From an uncultured Gammaproteobacteria bacterium (lineage in GTDB: Bacteria > Pseudomonadota > Gammaproteobacteria > GCA-002705445 > GCA-002716945): 49,809 nucleotides of DNA. The notes under the pieces are model-generated. The model ran no database searches. It was given only the letters and a program-made list of their open reading frames with translations, and was not told the DNA's origin. The translations under genes were made by a program, and so were the position numbers. The number at the start of each line of letters is the position of its first letter. The stretch's first letter is position 1. The DNA lies in NCBI GenBank assembly GCA_913048065.1, contig CAJWVG010000003.1, positions 1 through 49,809 of the forward strand, read 5' to 3'. Positions 1 to 7,955 of this stretch are shown here, piece after piece.

Positions 1-1600
1 CAACATTCTCAAGATCTTCCTCTAATATTCCTAGTAACTCTAATCCTCTTTTCAAGCCATTACCATTAGTCATATAGTTTGTACCAATACCACCAACATA
101 ATCATCCATTATCTTTTGTAGTCTTTGTAGACCTTGAATTGGAAGAATATAACTTGGAGAAACTGTACCAGCCGTAATTTCGTTACGACCAACTGTATAA
201 TTCTCAAGAGGTTTATAAATTATCTCTTTAAATTTTTCACATTGTTTTTCAGTCACAGATATACCATTGGCTTTTCCATCATTAATATATTGAACTGCTG
301 CTTTAGCACATAGTCTTCCTTCTGTGAATGATCCTGAAGAAAACGCATGTGCAGTTCCACCAGCTGCGTCTCCAGCTGCGAAAAGACCATCAATAGTCAT
401 CATTCTGTTATATCCCCAAAAGTATTCTGGAATACCTCCTGAGATATCTTCAGGACCACTGACCCATGCACCAGAGCATGTCGCATGTGAACCCATTACA
501 TACGGTTCAGATGTGGTTAATTCAGGGTTTTGGTATTTTGGATCAATATCTTGAGAAGCCCAAACAACTGCTTGTCCAACAGTCATACCTAAGAAATTTT
601 CCCATCCAATTACTTCAAGATGAGGGTCTTGAAATGCTTCCATTGTAACCATATGGATAGGTCCTCTTCCAGCTGCTGTTTCTTGTATGAATGCATGATT
701 TCGTAAACATGTTGGTGTTGGTATATGATCTATATATTCACCAACCATTTCTTTAGTTTGGTCATACCATGTTTTTTCATAGTTATCCCCATTTGCGTTT
801 TGTGTATATGTTTTAAGATGTAAGAAATAAGCCCCTACTGGTCCATAACCATCTTTAAATCTTGTTAAAACGATACGGTTTTCCATTTGCGTCATTTTGG
901 CGCCAACGGCTATTGGTAATGCATAGGCAGAACCGTTGCTCCACGGAGCGTACCAAGTACGTCCCATGCCTTCACCGACTGCACGTGGCTTAAATATATG
1001 TGATGCTCCACCAGCTGCACAAATTACAGCTTTTGCTCGAAAGACATAGTGGTCACCTGTACGCATGTTAAAGCCTGTAGCACCTCCAACACGGTTATCG
1101 TTTGTTTCATCCATTAACAAATGAGTTATCATAACCCTATTGTAAATTTTATCTGCAGATTTTTTTGCTGCTTCAGCAACAATTGGTTTGTAGCTTTCAC
1201 CGTGTATCATAATCTGCCACTTTCCTTCTCTCTGATACTGTCCCGTTTTTTCATTACGCATTAATGGTAATCCCCATTCTTCGAACATATGTACACATGA
1301 ATCTACATGGCGAGCCATATCATAAGCCAAATCCTCACGGACCATTCCCATTAAGTCATTTCTTGCATACCTTACATGGTCTTCGGGTTGATTCTCATCC
1401 CATTGCATACCCATATAACAGTTGATTGCATATAAACCTTGAGCAACTGCACCACTCCGATCTATATTTGCTTTTTCTGCACAAATGATTTTCATGTCAC
1501 GGCCCCAATACCTTGCTTCAAAAGTGGCACCAGTTCCAGCCATACCACCACCAACGACTAAGATGTCGCAATCTTCATAATGTGTTTTGTAATTAGCCAT
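1..1600 (-). CDS. aprA: Adenylylsulfate reductase alpha subunit (partial, C-terminus beyond window)
   Basis: FAD-containing catalytic subunit of dissimilatory APS reductase. In sulfur oxidisers it runs in reverse, making APS from sulfite and AMP in the cytoplasm. About 533 residues are visible, and the frame is still open at base 1. Family members are usually about 620-660 residues, so roughly the last 100 are missing. Reading the minus strand gives an N-terminal dinucleotide-binding motif GGGMAGTGA near residues 17-25, then ETAAGRGP, GSHATCSGAW (with the conserved active-site His) and GDAAGGTAHAFSSGSFTEG, all typical of AprA. The start codon overlaps the aprB stop (TAATG), so translation is probably coupled. 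It is the last visible gene of the sat-orf-aprM-aprB-aprA run. Confidence 0.96.
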   Translation of the reverse strand, partial: MANYKTHYEDCDILVVGGGMAGTGATFEARYWGRDMKIICAEKANIDRSGAVAQGLYAINCYMGMQWDENQPEDHVRYARNDLMGMVREDLAYDMARHVDSCVHMFEEWGLPLMRNEKTGQYQREGKWQIMIHGESYKPIVAEAAKKSADKIYNRVMITHLLMDETNDNRVGGATGFNMRTGDHYVFRAKAVICAAGGASHIFKPRAVGEGMGRTWYAPWSNGSAYALPIAVGAKMTQMENRIVLTRFKDGYGPVGAYFLHLKTYTQNANGDNYEKTWYDQTKEMVGEYIDHIPTPTCLRNHAFIQETAAGRGPIHMVTMEAFQDPHLEVIGWENFLGMTVGQAVVWASQDIDPKYQNPELTTSEPYVMGSHATCSGAWVSGPEDISGGIPEYFWGYNRMMTIDGLFAAGDAAGGTAHAFSSGSFTEGRLCAKAAVQYINDGKANGISVTEKQCEKFKEIIYKPLENYTVGRNEITAGTVSPSYILPIQGLQRLQKIMDDYVGGIGTNYMTNGNGLKRGLELLGILEEDLENV

Positions 1601-2091
1601 TAGTAGTATACTCCTTGTTTAAGTTTCCCAACTTTTTCCATTACAGGAAGACCTGTGTTTGATACTGGAACTTTGCCAGTTTTTAAATATGTTGGCTCGC
1701 CATATAATGTATTGTTTGCATGTGCTTCTTTGTTTGGGACATCTTTCTCTGCTAAATGAGGTATATGTTTGCCCCATGGCTTAGTTGTAATTGGTGATAC
1801 GAAGCTTTTCATATGACCATTTCTAAATTTAATTTTCCAACTTATAACACCTTTTTCTTCTTCTCTAAGAACACGTACTTTGTGTCCCATTGGTGCAAAA
1901 TCAGCATACCCGCGAACATCAATAGCATTTTGTGGGCAAGCTTTAACGCACGAATAGCATTCCCAACAAAAATTTGGCTCTATATTCACTGCGCGTCGAA
2001 TGAGTTTATCGATATGCATAATATCTGATGGACAGATATCGACACAGTGTCCGCATCCATCGCATCTGGTCATATATACAAAAGTTGACAT
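1600..2091 (-). CDS. aprB: Adenylylsulfate reductase beta subunit, iron-sulfur protein
   Basis: Electron-transfer subunit that pairs with AprA. The 163-residue protein has two ferredoxin-type [4Fe-4S] motifs near the N-terminus, CDGCGHCVDICP (about residues 10-21) and CWECYSCVKACP (about residues 42-53). A C-terminal tail of about 90 residues follows, which in the family wraps around the alpha subunit. The upstream GGAG sits a few bases before the ATG. The stop codon shares a base with the aprA start, and aprM lies 31 bases upstream, so the three are almost certainly co-transcribed. Length and motif spacing are normal for AprB. Confidence 0.97.
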   Translation of the reverse strand: MSTFVYMTRCDGCGHCVDICPSDIMHIDKLIRRAVNIEPNFCWECYSCVKACPQNAIDVRGYADFAPMGHKVRVLREEEKGVISWKIKFRNGHMKSFVSPITTKPWGKHIPHLAEKDVPNKEAHANNTLYGEPTYLKTGKVPVSNTGLPVMEKVGKLKQGVYY

Positions 2092-2122
2092 AATTATTTC
2101 TCCGTTAATCTACTTAAATTCA

Positions 2123-2905
2123 TTAATAGTTTTGTGGCTCAGAACGTTTAATACCCAGACCATATTGTTTTGGTAAATCTGCTGGTTCAGGTAGGTCATC
2201 TCTTGATCCGTCTTCTTCAGCCAAGTGTTTTTGAATTGCAGCTCCTGGTTTATAAAACATATGGGCAAATTTAGACCAGTATACTCCACCGAATAGGACT
2301 ACATTAGAGATAACAAACAAGACGAAAAATAGAGTTGCTAAACCAATAGAATTTGATGCTTGAAAGAAAGACCATAATAAACCAAAAGTTGAAGTTGCCA
2401 CCAATGAAAGGACGAATAAGTCAGCAAAAACAATTCTGCTCCAACCATTTCCTTCCGCTCTTACGTCTACTCTTTGTACAAACCAAAACCAGTAACCACC
2501 TACACATGTCATTATTGCACCAACATGCCATAACAAAGGATAAAAAGTTGATGTAGATGCTGTGTTGAAAATCATCACTGCAGATGCTATCCAAAAAAAG
2601 ATGGTTCCATACATCCCTAATAAATGTGTAATTCTTCTTGTTACACCACAGAATTCTGCTGAAGTTGCAACATCATGAGCTAGTGTTTTTACTATGATTG
2701 AAACTTTTTTACCGGTTGCTACAGATTTGGTAGCTGACAGTTTAGCTTTTTTTGCATTCTCAAAAAAAAACTTAACATTCTTCTTATGCATCATATCCAG
2801 AAGAACGCCACCGATGGTAAATATAACCATGAGGATTAAGAATCCTTGTAATGCATAAGATGGTATATTCAGGACGTTTTCAGCAAATGGGTTAGTTGTT
2901 AACAT
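2123..2905 (-). CDS. aprM: AprM-type membrane protein, putative membrane anchor/electron acceptor of APS reductase
   Basis: A 260-residue integral membrane protein directly upstream of aprB. Hydrophobic segments lie around residues 17-36, 95-115, 122-142, 155-180 and 185-207, with a hydrophilic C-terminal tail. Its position next to aprBA and its membrane topology match AprM, which is proposed in many sulfur oxidisers to tie the cytoplasmic AprBA complex to the quinone pool. That role is inferred in the literature, and I see no classical haem or Fe-S motif. Conserved-looking His residues occur around residues 75, 92 and 126. A GGAG ribosome-binding site precedes the ATG. Identification rests on context plus topology. 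Confidence 0.85.
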   Translation of the reverse strand: MLTTNPFAENVLNIPSYALQGFLILMVIFTIGGVLLDMMHKKNVKFFFENAKKAKLSATKSVATGKKVSIIVKTLAHDVATSAEFCGVTRRITHLLGMYGTIFFWIASAVMIFNTASTSTFYPLLWHVGAIMTCVGGYWFWFVQRVDVRAEGNGWSRIVFADLFVLSLVATSTFGLLWSFFQASNSIGLATLFFVLFVISNVVLFGGVYWSKFAHMFYKPGAAIQKHLAEEDGSRDDLPEPADLPKQYGLGIKRSEPQNY

Positions 2906-2923
2906 AATTTCTCCGGATTTAAT

Positions 2924-3076
2924 TTATGCCTGCAGTTTTTGGCTCCTTTTAGATGACTTTACAGGGCCTTCAGTTATTTTTAAAAATTTTGGTAGAGATA
3001 TTTTGTCGTTCGTAAATGATGTAATGCCCTTACTTGTGACTGAGTTTCCTGTTACAGTTTTTTCTAACAATGGCAT
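2924..3076 (-). CDS. Small 50-residue protein between sat and aprM, function unknown
   Basis: A short frame starting MPLLEKTVTGNSV and ending KRSQKLQA, 50 residues plus stop. A strong ribosome-binding site (AGGAGAG) sits four to five bases before the ATG. The stop lies only 18 bases from the aprM start, in the same direction. The protein is soluble, basic, and rich in Ser, Thr and Lys. It has no Cys or His, no membrane segment and no motif I recognise. The ribosome-binding site, tight packing and genome compactness argue that it is translated with the apr genes. Any role in APS reductase assembly or regulation is conjecture. Confidence 0.7.
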   Translation of the reverse strand: MPLLEKTVTGNSVTSKGITSFTNDKISLPKFLKITEGPVKSSKRSQKLQA

Positions 3077-3110
3077 AAATCTCTCCTATTTAAATTCGTG
3101 CTTGTGAAGG

Positions 3111-3139
3111 ATTATAATATATTATTTATGTGTTTGGAA
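3111..3139 (-). promoter_or_regulatory. Possible internal promoter upstream of the small orf-aprMBA genes
   Basis: On the minus strand a perfect TATAAT (plus coordinates 3111-3116) lies about 35 bases before the start of the 50-codon gene. The hexamer 17 bases upstream, TTCCAA (3134-3139), matches the -35 consensus poorly. The 105-base gap after sat is one of the larger gaps in this compact region. The region is AT-rich, so a chance match is likely enough to keep confidence low. Confidence 0.25.
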
Positions 3140-3181
3140 TGACTTATTAGAAAATAAGTATATTCTTTTTAACCACATAAT

Positions 3182-4375
3182 CTAAAGGGATTGATAGTAC
3201 TTCATTAGTATTTCTGCGACTTCTTTTCTGGCAAATTCTGGAGGTAGCTCTTCTCCATTTGACAGCATTTCTCTAACTTTTGTTCCTGACAGTAATACAA
3301 AATCATCTTTGCTATGATCATCCACATCTCGCATCATGACAACTTCTTTTAATTTCTTTGAATATGCAGTGTGATCAGCAGAAAATATTTTTATTTTTAG
3401 TGAATTCTTGACTATATCTTGATTAAACATTTCTTGTGCCTCAAATGGGCCATAGTAATCCCCTACACCAGCATGATCTCGTCCAACTATGAGGTGAGAA
3501 CATCCGCAATTCTGACGAAATACAGCATGCAAGAGGGCTTCTCTTGGTCCTGCATAAAGCATATCAAACCCAAAACCTGAAATTATAACTGTATTTTCAG
3601 GAAAATAGAGCTCAACCATTTTTTCTATTGCTTCATTCCTAACATCACCAGGTATGTCACCATCTTTAAGTTTACCCAGAGTCATGTGTATTAGAACTCC
3701 ATCTGCTTTTAATCTTTCCAAAGCCATTTTACATAGTTCTTCATGGGCTCTATGCATAGGATTTCTGGTTTGAAATGCAACAGTAGTAGACCATCCTGCT
3801 TTATTAAGCATTTCCCTAATTTCGGGAGCAGTGGCAAAAGTTCCAGGAAAGTCTTTTGGAAAATAACTATAGTTTAAAACTTTAATTGGCCCAGAAACAA
3901 GTATATTACCTAGATTTAAAAAATTTGAAACGCCAGGATGCTTATTGTCTGTAGTACCAAAAATTTTCTCTGCTAAATTCAACATTTCACTATCAGTTAG
4001 GACTTCAATTGACTCTATAACTTGAGTGGCCATAACTGGTGTACCATCAACATTTGGGTCCAATAATGCTATTTCATCACTCTCTTTAATAGACCCTATA
4101 TCCGTAGTTAAGTTAATTATTGGTACCGGCCAAAATAATCCGTCAGTTGTAACCATATTGTTAGCAACACTAATTGCGTCTTTTTTATTCATGAAACCAT
4201 TTAGTGGTGTGAAATAACCAGCCCCTAACATAACAGTATTTGCTGCAGCTGCAGAATTAAGCAATAGTTGTGACAAGCTTGTAGACTGCTCCAAAATGGC
4301 ATCTCTTTCAGAAGAATCGTTGATAAATAAGGGTTTTAGGGTTTCAGATGCGTGTGGGGCTATCAAATTTTTCAT
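3182..4375 (-). CDS. sat: Sulfate adenylyltransferase (ATP sulfurylase), dissimilatory type
   Basis: Converts APS and pyrophosphate to ATP and sulfate in the oxidative direction, giving substrate-level phosphorylation after APS reductase. The 397-residue homo-oligomeric type has the nucleotide-binding motif QTRNPMHRAHEE from residue 202 (the QxRNPxHxAH signature) and GRDHAG at residues 298-303. No APS kinase domain is fused, and no cysD/cysN is near, so this is not the assimilatory heterodimer. It is upstream of the apr genes on the same strand and divergent from the PEPCK-like gene across 160 bases. Length is normal for the family. Confidence 0.97.
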   Translation of the reverse strand: MKNLIAPHASETLKPLFINDSSERDAILEQSTSLSQLLLNSAAAANTVMLGAGYFTPLNGFMNKKDAISVANNMVTTDGLFWPVPIINLTTDIGSIKESDEIALLDPNVDGTPVMATQVIESIEVLTDSEMLNLAEKIFGTTDNKHPGVSNFLNLGNILVSGPIKVLNYSYFPKDFPGTFATAPEIREMLNKAGWSTTVAFQTRNPMHRAHEELCKMALERLKADGVLIHMTLGKLKDGDIPGDVRNEAIEKMVELYFPENTVIISGFGFDMLYAGPREALLHAVFRQNCGCSHLIVGRDHAGVGDYYGPFEAQEMFNQDIVKNSLKIKIFSADHTAYSKKLKEVVMMRDVDDHSKDDFVLLSGTKVREMLSNGEELPPEFARKEVAEILMKYYQSL

Positions 4376-4535
4376 AAAATATCCATAAATATATAATTAA
4401 ATTCTCATTGATGAACGACAAGACTAATACTATAATCAACGTTGCTTAAAAAATCAAAGGACTTTTAAGTTAAACATATTGGAAATGCAGCATTAGATTT
4501 GCGCAGATAAACTAAGAAAGAGGAATATGTAAATT
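4376..4535. promoter_or_regulatory. Divergent intergenic region between sat and the PEPCK-like gene
   Basis: A 160-base non-coding gap, among the longest in the window, from which sat is read leftwards and the PEPCK-like gene rightwards. It must carry promoters for both. I find no near-consensus -35/-10 pair on either strand and no convincing operator palindrome. A ribosome-binding site (AGAGG) lies about 11 bases before the plus-strand ATG. The shared region means the two genes could be co-regulated. Confidence 0.45.
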
Positions 4536-6443
4536 ATGGAAAAAATACTAGAAGTAAGAGATGGGTGTACAACCCCATTACAACTACTAAAAAGTAAGGC
4601 TTTTGCACAATACTTGGATATTTACAAAAAGCAGTTCATTAAAGAATTAAAAAATCGTGAGAATACTGATCTTAAAGATGATGTTCTCCATAAAATTGAG
4701 TACATAGAGGGTATAGATGCAAACACCTATATTTCAATTATAGAGGGTGAAACTCCTTTCTCTGGAGATGAACTTAGAGATCATCGTGATTCAGTTAAAT
4801 TTATTGATGGAGCATTTCATCATTACAGAACAAAATCATATACTAGATTAGTAAGATTACATAATGAAGTTCTTGAAGAAGGCACAGATGCTGAAATGAT
4901 AAAAGATAAAGTGTCTCTTAAAGCTGATAAACTTTCTGAGCTCATCGTAGAAACAAGAAGAATTCTGCTTATCAGAGCTGGTCTTGGTGATGGAGTAAGA
5001 AGAACAAAAGGATTAGAATGTCATCCAAACGTTGCGGTTGGTGAAATATCGGGTCATTTTGTAAATCTACCTGGTGACTATTCAAATTTAAATCAGGTTC
5101 CAATGACAACGGCTGCAGATATGAGGACCGGAGTCTACTATACAACTCATGCAAATAAGAGGGCTTTTCCTTTTTTTGCTTTAGATCACAACCCGGTTAA
5201 AAATGACAAATTTATTCCAGAAGACTATGTCGCAATACCTTTTGAAATTGGTAAATGGAATATACTTTGCTATATTCATAAAACTAGGGGGTACATAGAA
5301 CTTGAACCCGGTCTGTTGAACTTATTCCCATTCTCTAAAGTAGAGAATATTACGAAAAAACAACCCGATGGTATTTTTGTTTTAGGTTGTCCAAATTCTA
5401 ATATGGATGATTTAGGTTACTTTCATGACAAGGAAAATAATATACTCGTTGGATTGATACCAGGTCTGGATGAATGTCAATACTTTGGGTATGGAAAAAA
5501 ACCAATGCTAACACTGCATAATGTTTTGTGTATTCTTAATGGAGATTTACCTCTTCATTGTGGTGCAACAAGATATGTTGTCAGATTTGATGAAAAAACA
5601 AATGAGCCATATATTTTTGACTCATTCATCAAAGCAGATGATATGGGTAGAGCTACATTGGAAAATGAAGTTCCAATGTTTTATGGGACAGAAACAGGCG
5701 CTTTTGCATGTTTGGATGGATTCAGTGAACACGCTAAAATGCAAATGGAAGGTCGTGAAATCGGCTATAACAAGCATTCTGGAACTAATGCAAGACAAAT
5801 TGTACCAGTTACTGAATACTCTGAGATATCTACAGGGTCTGAACTTGATATACTCCTATATCTGAATAATTATGAGTTAATGAAGCCAGGCGTTTCATGT
5901 ATGAAAACAGATATTACTCCAGATGAGGCGTTGGAAAGCTTTAGGAGTGGTGCAAGAGTTGCTGCAGGAAGTACACAAACACACCGTGGAGATGTGGAAA
6001 TTAGTTACTGGGCAAACCCATTTCCTTTACTAAAAGATAAAGAATGGAAAGTATTGCCTCAGCATGCTGACATATGTGAAACATTTGAAAAAATCGAAGA
6101 GAGATTCTGGAATAATTTCAAAGCACGCGCACAAAAAGGTAAAATGAAAATAGGACTAGCTCATAGCATGTTAATGGCTGGTGTCTACAAGGAAAGTAGT
6201 GATGATTTACTAAAGGAATGTGGTTTTGAAGACAGGGTTATGGTTGAGCATGAAGGACCAGAACGCGCAGCTCATGATATGATTGAGTTAATCAAAAATA
6301 CTGCAGTAGAAAAACGTAAAGCCATTGGCGATAAGAGCCTGAAAGAAGTTGATGTCACTGTTGCAACTATTGGTGATAGCCGAACTGGTAAATCAGAAAT
6401 GGCAGAGAAAATGGAAGGTGTATTAAATATGAGTCTTATATAA
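4536..6443 (+). CDS. PEPCK-like protein with a C-terminal P-loop, function unknown (possibly DUF4914 family)
   Basis: A 635-residue soluble protein of unknown function. Several blocks resemble ATP-type phosphoenolpyruvate carboxykinase. GYGKKPMLTLHNVL (from 318) followed by LPLHCGATR (338-346) recalls the GEMKKG..MNYLLP..MHCSAN stretch. GAFACLDGFSEHAK (388-401) recalls EGGCYAKTI..S.EAE. TPDEALESFRSGARVAAGST (461-480) recalls the LTPEQA..HFLSGYTAK.AGTE block. In PEPCK the P-loop directly follows the MHCSAN strand, but here that place holds unrelated sequence. The only Walker A motif, GDSRTGKS, is at 613-620, just 15 residues from the end, and it resembles the P-loop of HPr kinase. I think this is an uncharacterised family (DUF4914 from memory, unverified). 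It is divergent from sat, suggesting a link to sulfur energy metabolism; that link is inference. Confidence 0.6.
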   Translation: MEKILEVRDGCTTPLQLLKSKAFAQYLDIYKKQFIKELKNRENTDLKDDVLHKIEYIEGIDANTYISIIEGETPFSGDELRDHRDSVKFIDGAFHHYRTKSYTRLVRLHNEVLEEGTDAEMIKDKVSLKADKLSELIVETRRILLIRAGLGDGVRRTKGLECHPNVAVGEISGHFVNLPGDYSNLNQVPMTTAADMRTGVYYTTHANKRAFPFFALDHNPVKNDKFIPEDYVAIPFEIGKWNILCYIHKTRGYIELEPGLLNLFPFSKVENITKKQPDGIFVLGCPNSNMDDLGYFHDKENNILVGLIPGLDECQYFGYGKKPMLTLHNVLCILNGDLPLHCGATRYVVRFDEKTNEPYIFDSFIKADDMGRATLENEVPMFYGTETGAFACLDGFSEHAKMQMEGREIGYNKHSGTNARQIVPVTEYSEISTGSELDILLYLNNYELMKPGVSCMKTDITPDEALESFRSGARVAAGSTQTHRGDVEISYWANPFPLLKDKEWKVLPQHADICETFEKIEERFWNNFKARAQKGKMKIGLAHSMLMAGVYKESSDDLLKECGFEDRVMVEHEGPERAAHDMIELIKNTAVEKRKAIGDKSLKEVDVTVATIGDSRTGKSEMAEKMEGVLNMSLI

Positions 6444-6450
6444 GACTCAT
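6429..6450. terminator. Perfect 22-bp palindrome between convergent genes
   Basis: Two 11-base arms (ATGAGTCTTAT and its exact complement) meet without a spacer and overlap the stop of the PEPCK-like gene. They lie five bases from the end of the convergent FKBP gene. In RNA this would form a stem of about nine pairs with a four-base loop on either strand. There is no clear U-tract, so it may act as a bidirectional transcript-end hairpin rather than a classical terminator. Confidence 0.45.
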
Positions 6451-6454
6451 ATCA

Positions 6455-6934
6455 CTAGCTATTGATAAGATTAAGTTTATCTTGCTCTCTATCATAGGGC
6501 GTAGATTCTCTAACGTCGAGAATCTTAATCTTATATAAAAGTGTTTTTCCAGAAAGATAATGATTACCATCTAGAGTGATTTCTTGATTGTTAATCTCAA
6601 TGACTCTAAAATCTTTTTTATTTCCTGACTCATTGACAAAAGCAATGGTCTCATCAACTTTTCTAAATTGTTTAGGTACATTTGATATCTTATCTTTGAT
6701 AATCAGTGATTCATCATATTCGCCAAAACCATCTTCTGGTCCGATCTTTATTTCAATATGGTCTCCTATAATTTTACCTTCAAGAGACTTTTCAATTTTA
6801 GGTAGCAATTTTTTTCCTTTTCCATGAATACATGATATGGGGCTATCAACCTTTTCAATAACTTTTGAGTGCTCATCATAAATTTCATACGTTAGGACCA
6901 CAAACATGTCTTTAGTAATTTTTTTTGAATTCAT
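6455..6934 (-). CDS. FKBP-type peptidyl-prolyl isomerase, SlyD/FkpB-like
   Basis: A 159-residue cytoplasmic prolyl isomerase/chaperone of the SlyD-FkpB group. The N-terminal FKBP strands (VVLTYEIYDEHSKVIE), the GKGKKLLPKIEKSLEGKIIGD block, the GPEDGFGEYDESLI motif and the LDGNHYLSGKTLLYKIKI motif follow the family order, with the insert-in-flap domain between them. The metal-binding His/Cys-rich tail of E. coli SlyD is absent, and there is no signal peptide. It is convergent with the PEPCK-like gene and divergent from the NDUFA9-like gene. FkpB versus SlyD cannot be settled from sequence reading alone. Confidence 0.88.
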   Translation of the reverse strand: MNSKKITKDMFVVLTYEIYDEHSKVIEKVDSPISCIHGKGKKLLPKIEKSLEGKIIGDHIEIKIGPEDGFGEYDESLIIKDKISNVPKQFRKVDETIAFVNESGNKKDFRVIEINNQEITLDGNHYLSGKTLLYKIKILDVRESTPYDREQDKLNLINS

Positions 6935-6958
6935 ACTTTTCCTTAAATAGTTTGTACT

Positions 6959-6987
6959 ATATTAATATTCTATAATAGAATTAACAA
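6959..6987 (-). promoter_or_regulatory. Possible promoter of the FKBP gene containing a small palindrome
   Basis: On the minus strand TTGTTA (plus 6982-6987) and TAATAT (plus 6959-6964) are 17 bases apart, about 25 bases before the FKBP start. Between them lies a 15-base palindrome, ATTCTAT-A-ATAGAAT (6967-6981), which also contains a plus-strand TATAAT that could serve the divergent gene. AT richness makes this tentative. Confidence 0.3.
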
Positions 6988-7004
6988 TAATTCTTATAGA
7001 TACA

Positions 7005-7955
7005 ATGATGATGCAAAAATTAGGGAAAGTAACAATTTTAGGCGGTACAGGCTTCATAGGCTCTCAATTAGCTATCAAACTTTCCAAGCTATCGAGTAAT
7101 ATAGATGTTTTAACAAGAAATGCTGAGTCAAATCAGAGCTTAAAGATGATACCTAATCTTGAGATAAGGCAAATAGATGTTACGGATGAGAGGAATTTGA
7201 ATCTATGTTTTAAAGATTCTGATTTAGTGATTAATACTATAGGTATTTTGAATGAATTAGATGAAGATAATACATTTGATAATATACATCATGAACTTGC
7301 CAAAAAATTAACTAAAGCTTTAAACGCTAATAACATAAAAAGGTATCTCCATATGAGTTCTTTAAATGCTAATCCTAATGCACCAAGTAAATATCTGCAA
7401 TCAAAAGGACTTGCAGAAAATTATATTGAAGATAACTTAAGAGAGTTCTGTAATTACACAATTTTTCGACCTTCAATTGTATTTGGAGAAAAAGATTCCT
7501 TTTTTAATAAGTTTTCTACGTTATTAAAGATACTACCAATATTTCCACTAGCCTGCCCAGAATCGAAGTTTATGCCAATTTATGTTAATGATCTAACAGA
7601 ATTTATGATTGATTGTATTTTAAACCGTGAAACATTTAATAAGAAAATTGATGCCACAGGACCAAGAGAATATACGTTTCGTCAATTAATAGATTTAACA
7701 CTCAAATCATTACAAATAAAAAGATTGATAATACCGCTAAATTACACTCTCTCAAAATTACAAGCACAAGTGTTCCAAATATTGCCAGGAAAGTTATTTA
7801 CGGTCGATAATTTTAAATCATTGCAAATTGATAGTGTAAGCTCCACAGGTTTCAAAGGAAGTTCTTTGGTGGAAAATATTGTTCCAAGATATTTAAATGC
7901 ATCATATTCGCAACGACATTTTGAAAAATTAAGAAAAAAGTCAGGTAGAAAATAA
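7005..7955 (+). CDS. NDUFA9-like NAD(P)-binding protein (atypical SDR)
   Basis: A 316-residue Rossmann-fold protein of the extended/atypical SDR type, with the dinucleotide motif [11 protein letters not shown] near residues 13-23. It has the [22 protein letters not shown] segment, with a Ser and a Y/K pair (SKYLQSK), and [14 protein letters not shown], both typical of proteins annotated as complex I NDUFA9-family. Its biochemical role in bacteria is not established. Three consecutive ATG codons stand at the start, and I give the first. The stop overlaps the cca start (TAATG), an arrangement I associate with betaproteobacteria. No membrane segments are obvious. Confidence 0.85.
   Translation: MMMQKLGKVTILGGTGFIGSQLAIKLSKLSSNIDVLTRNAESNQSLKMIPNLEIRQIDVTDERNLNLCFKDSDLVINTIGILNELDEDNTFDNIHHELAKKLTKALNANNIKRYLHMSSLNANPNAPSKYLQSKGLAENYIEDNLREFCNYTIFRPSIVFGEKDSFFNKFSTLLKILPIFPLACPESKFMPIYVNDLTEFMIDCILNRETFNKKIDATGPREYTFRQLIDLTLKSLQIKRLIIPLNYTLSKLQAQVFQILPGKLFTVDNFKSLQIDSVSSTGFKGSSLVENIVPRYLNASYSQRHFEKLRKKSGRK

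Noticed and set aside
324-648. Plus-strand frames opposite the start of the window.
   Set aside because: They are antisense shadows of aprA, whose conserved motifs are clear on the minus strand.
3142-3159. Stem-loop ACTTATT-AGAA-AATAAGT after sat as a terminator.
   Set aside because: All-AT apart from one pair, seven pairs long, and no U-tract on the minus strand. Too weak to call in this base composition.
5521-5865. A 114-codon plus-strand frame inside the PEPCK-like gene, considered as a sign of frameshift.
   Set aside because: The main frame keeps PEPCK-like blocks on both sides and through this stretch; the alternative frame has no recognisable motif.
6503-6525. Eight-base inverted repeat AGATTCTC / GAGAATCT with a seven-base loop.
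   Set aside because: It is inside the FKBP coding sequence and has no U-tract; it may be chance.
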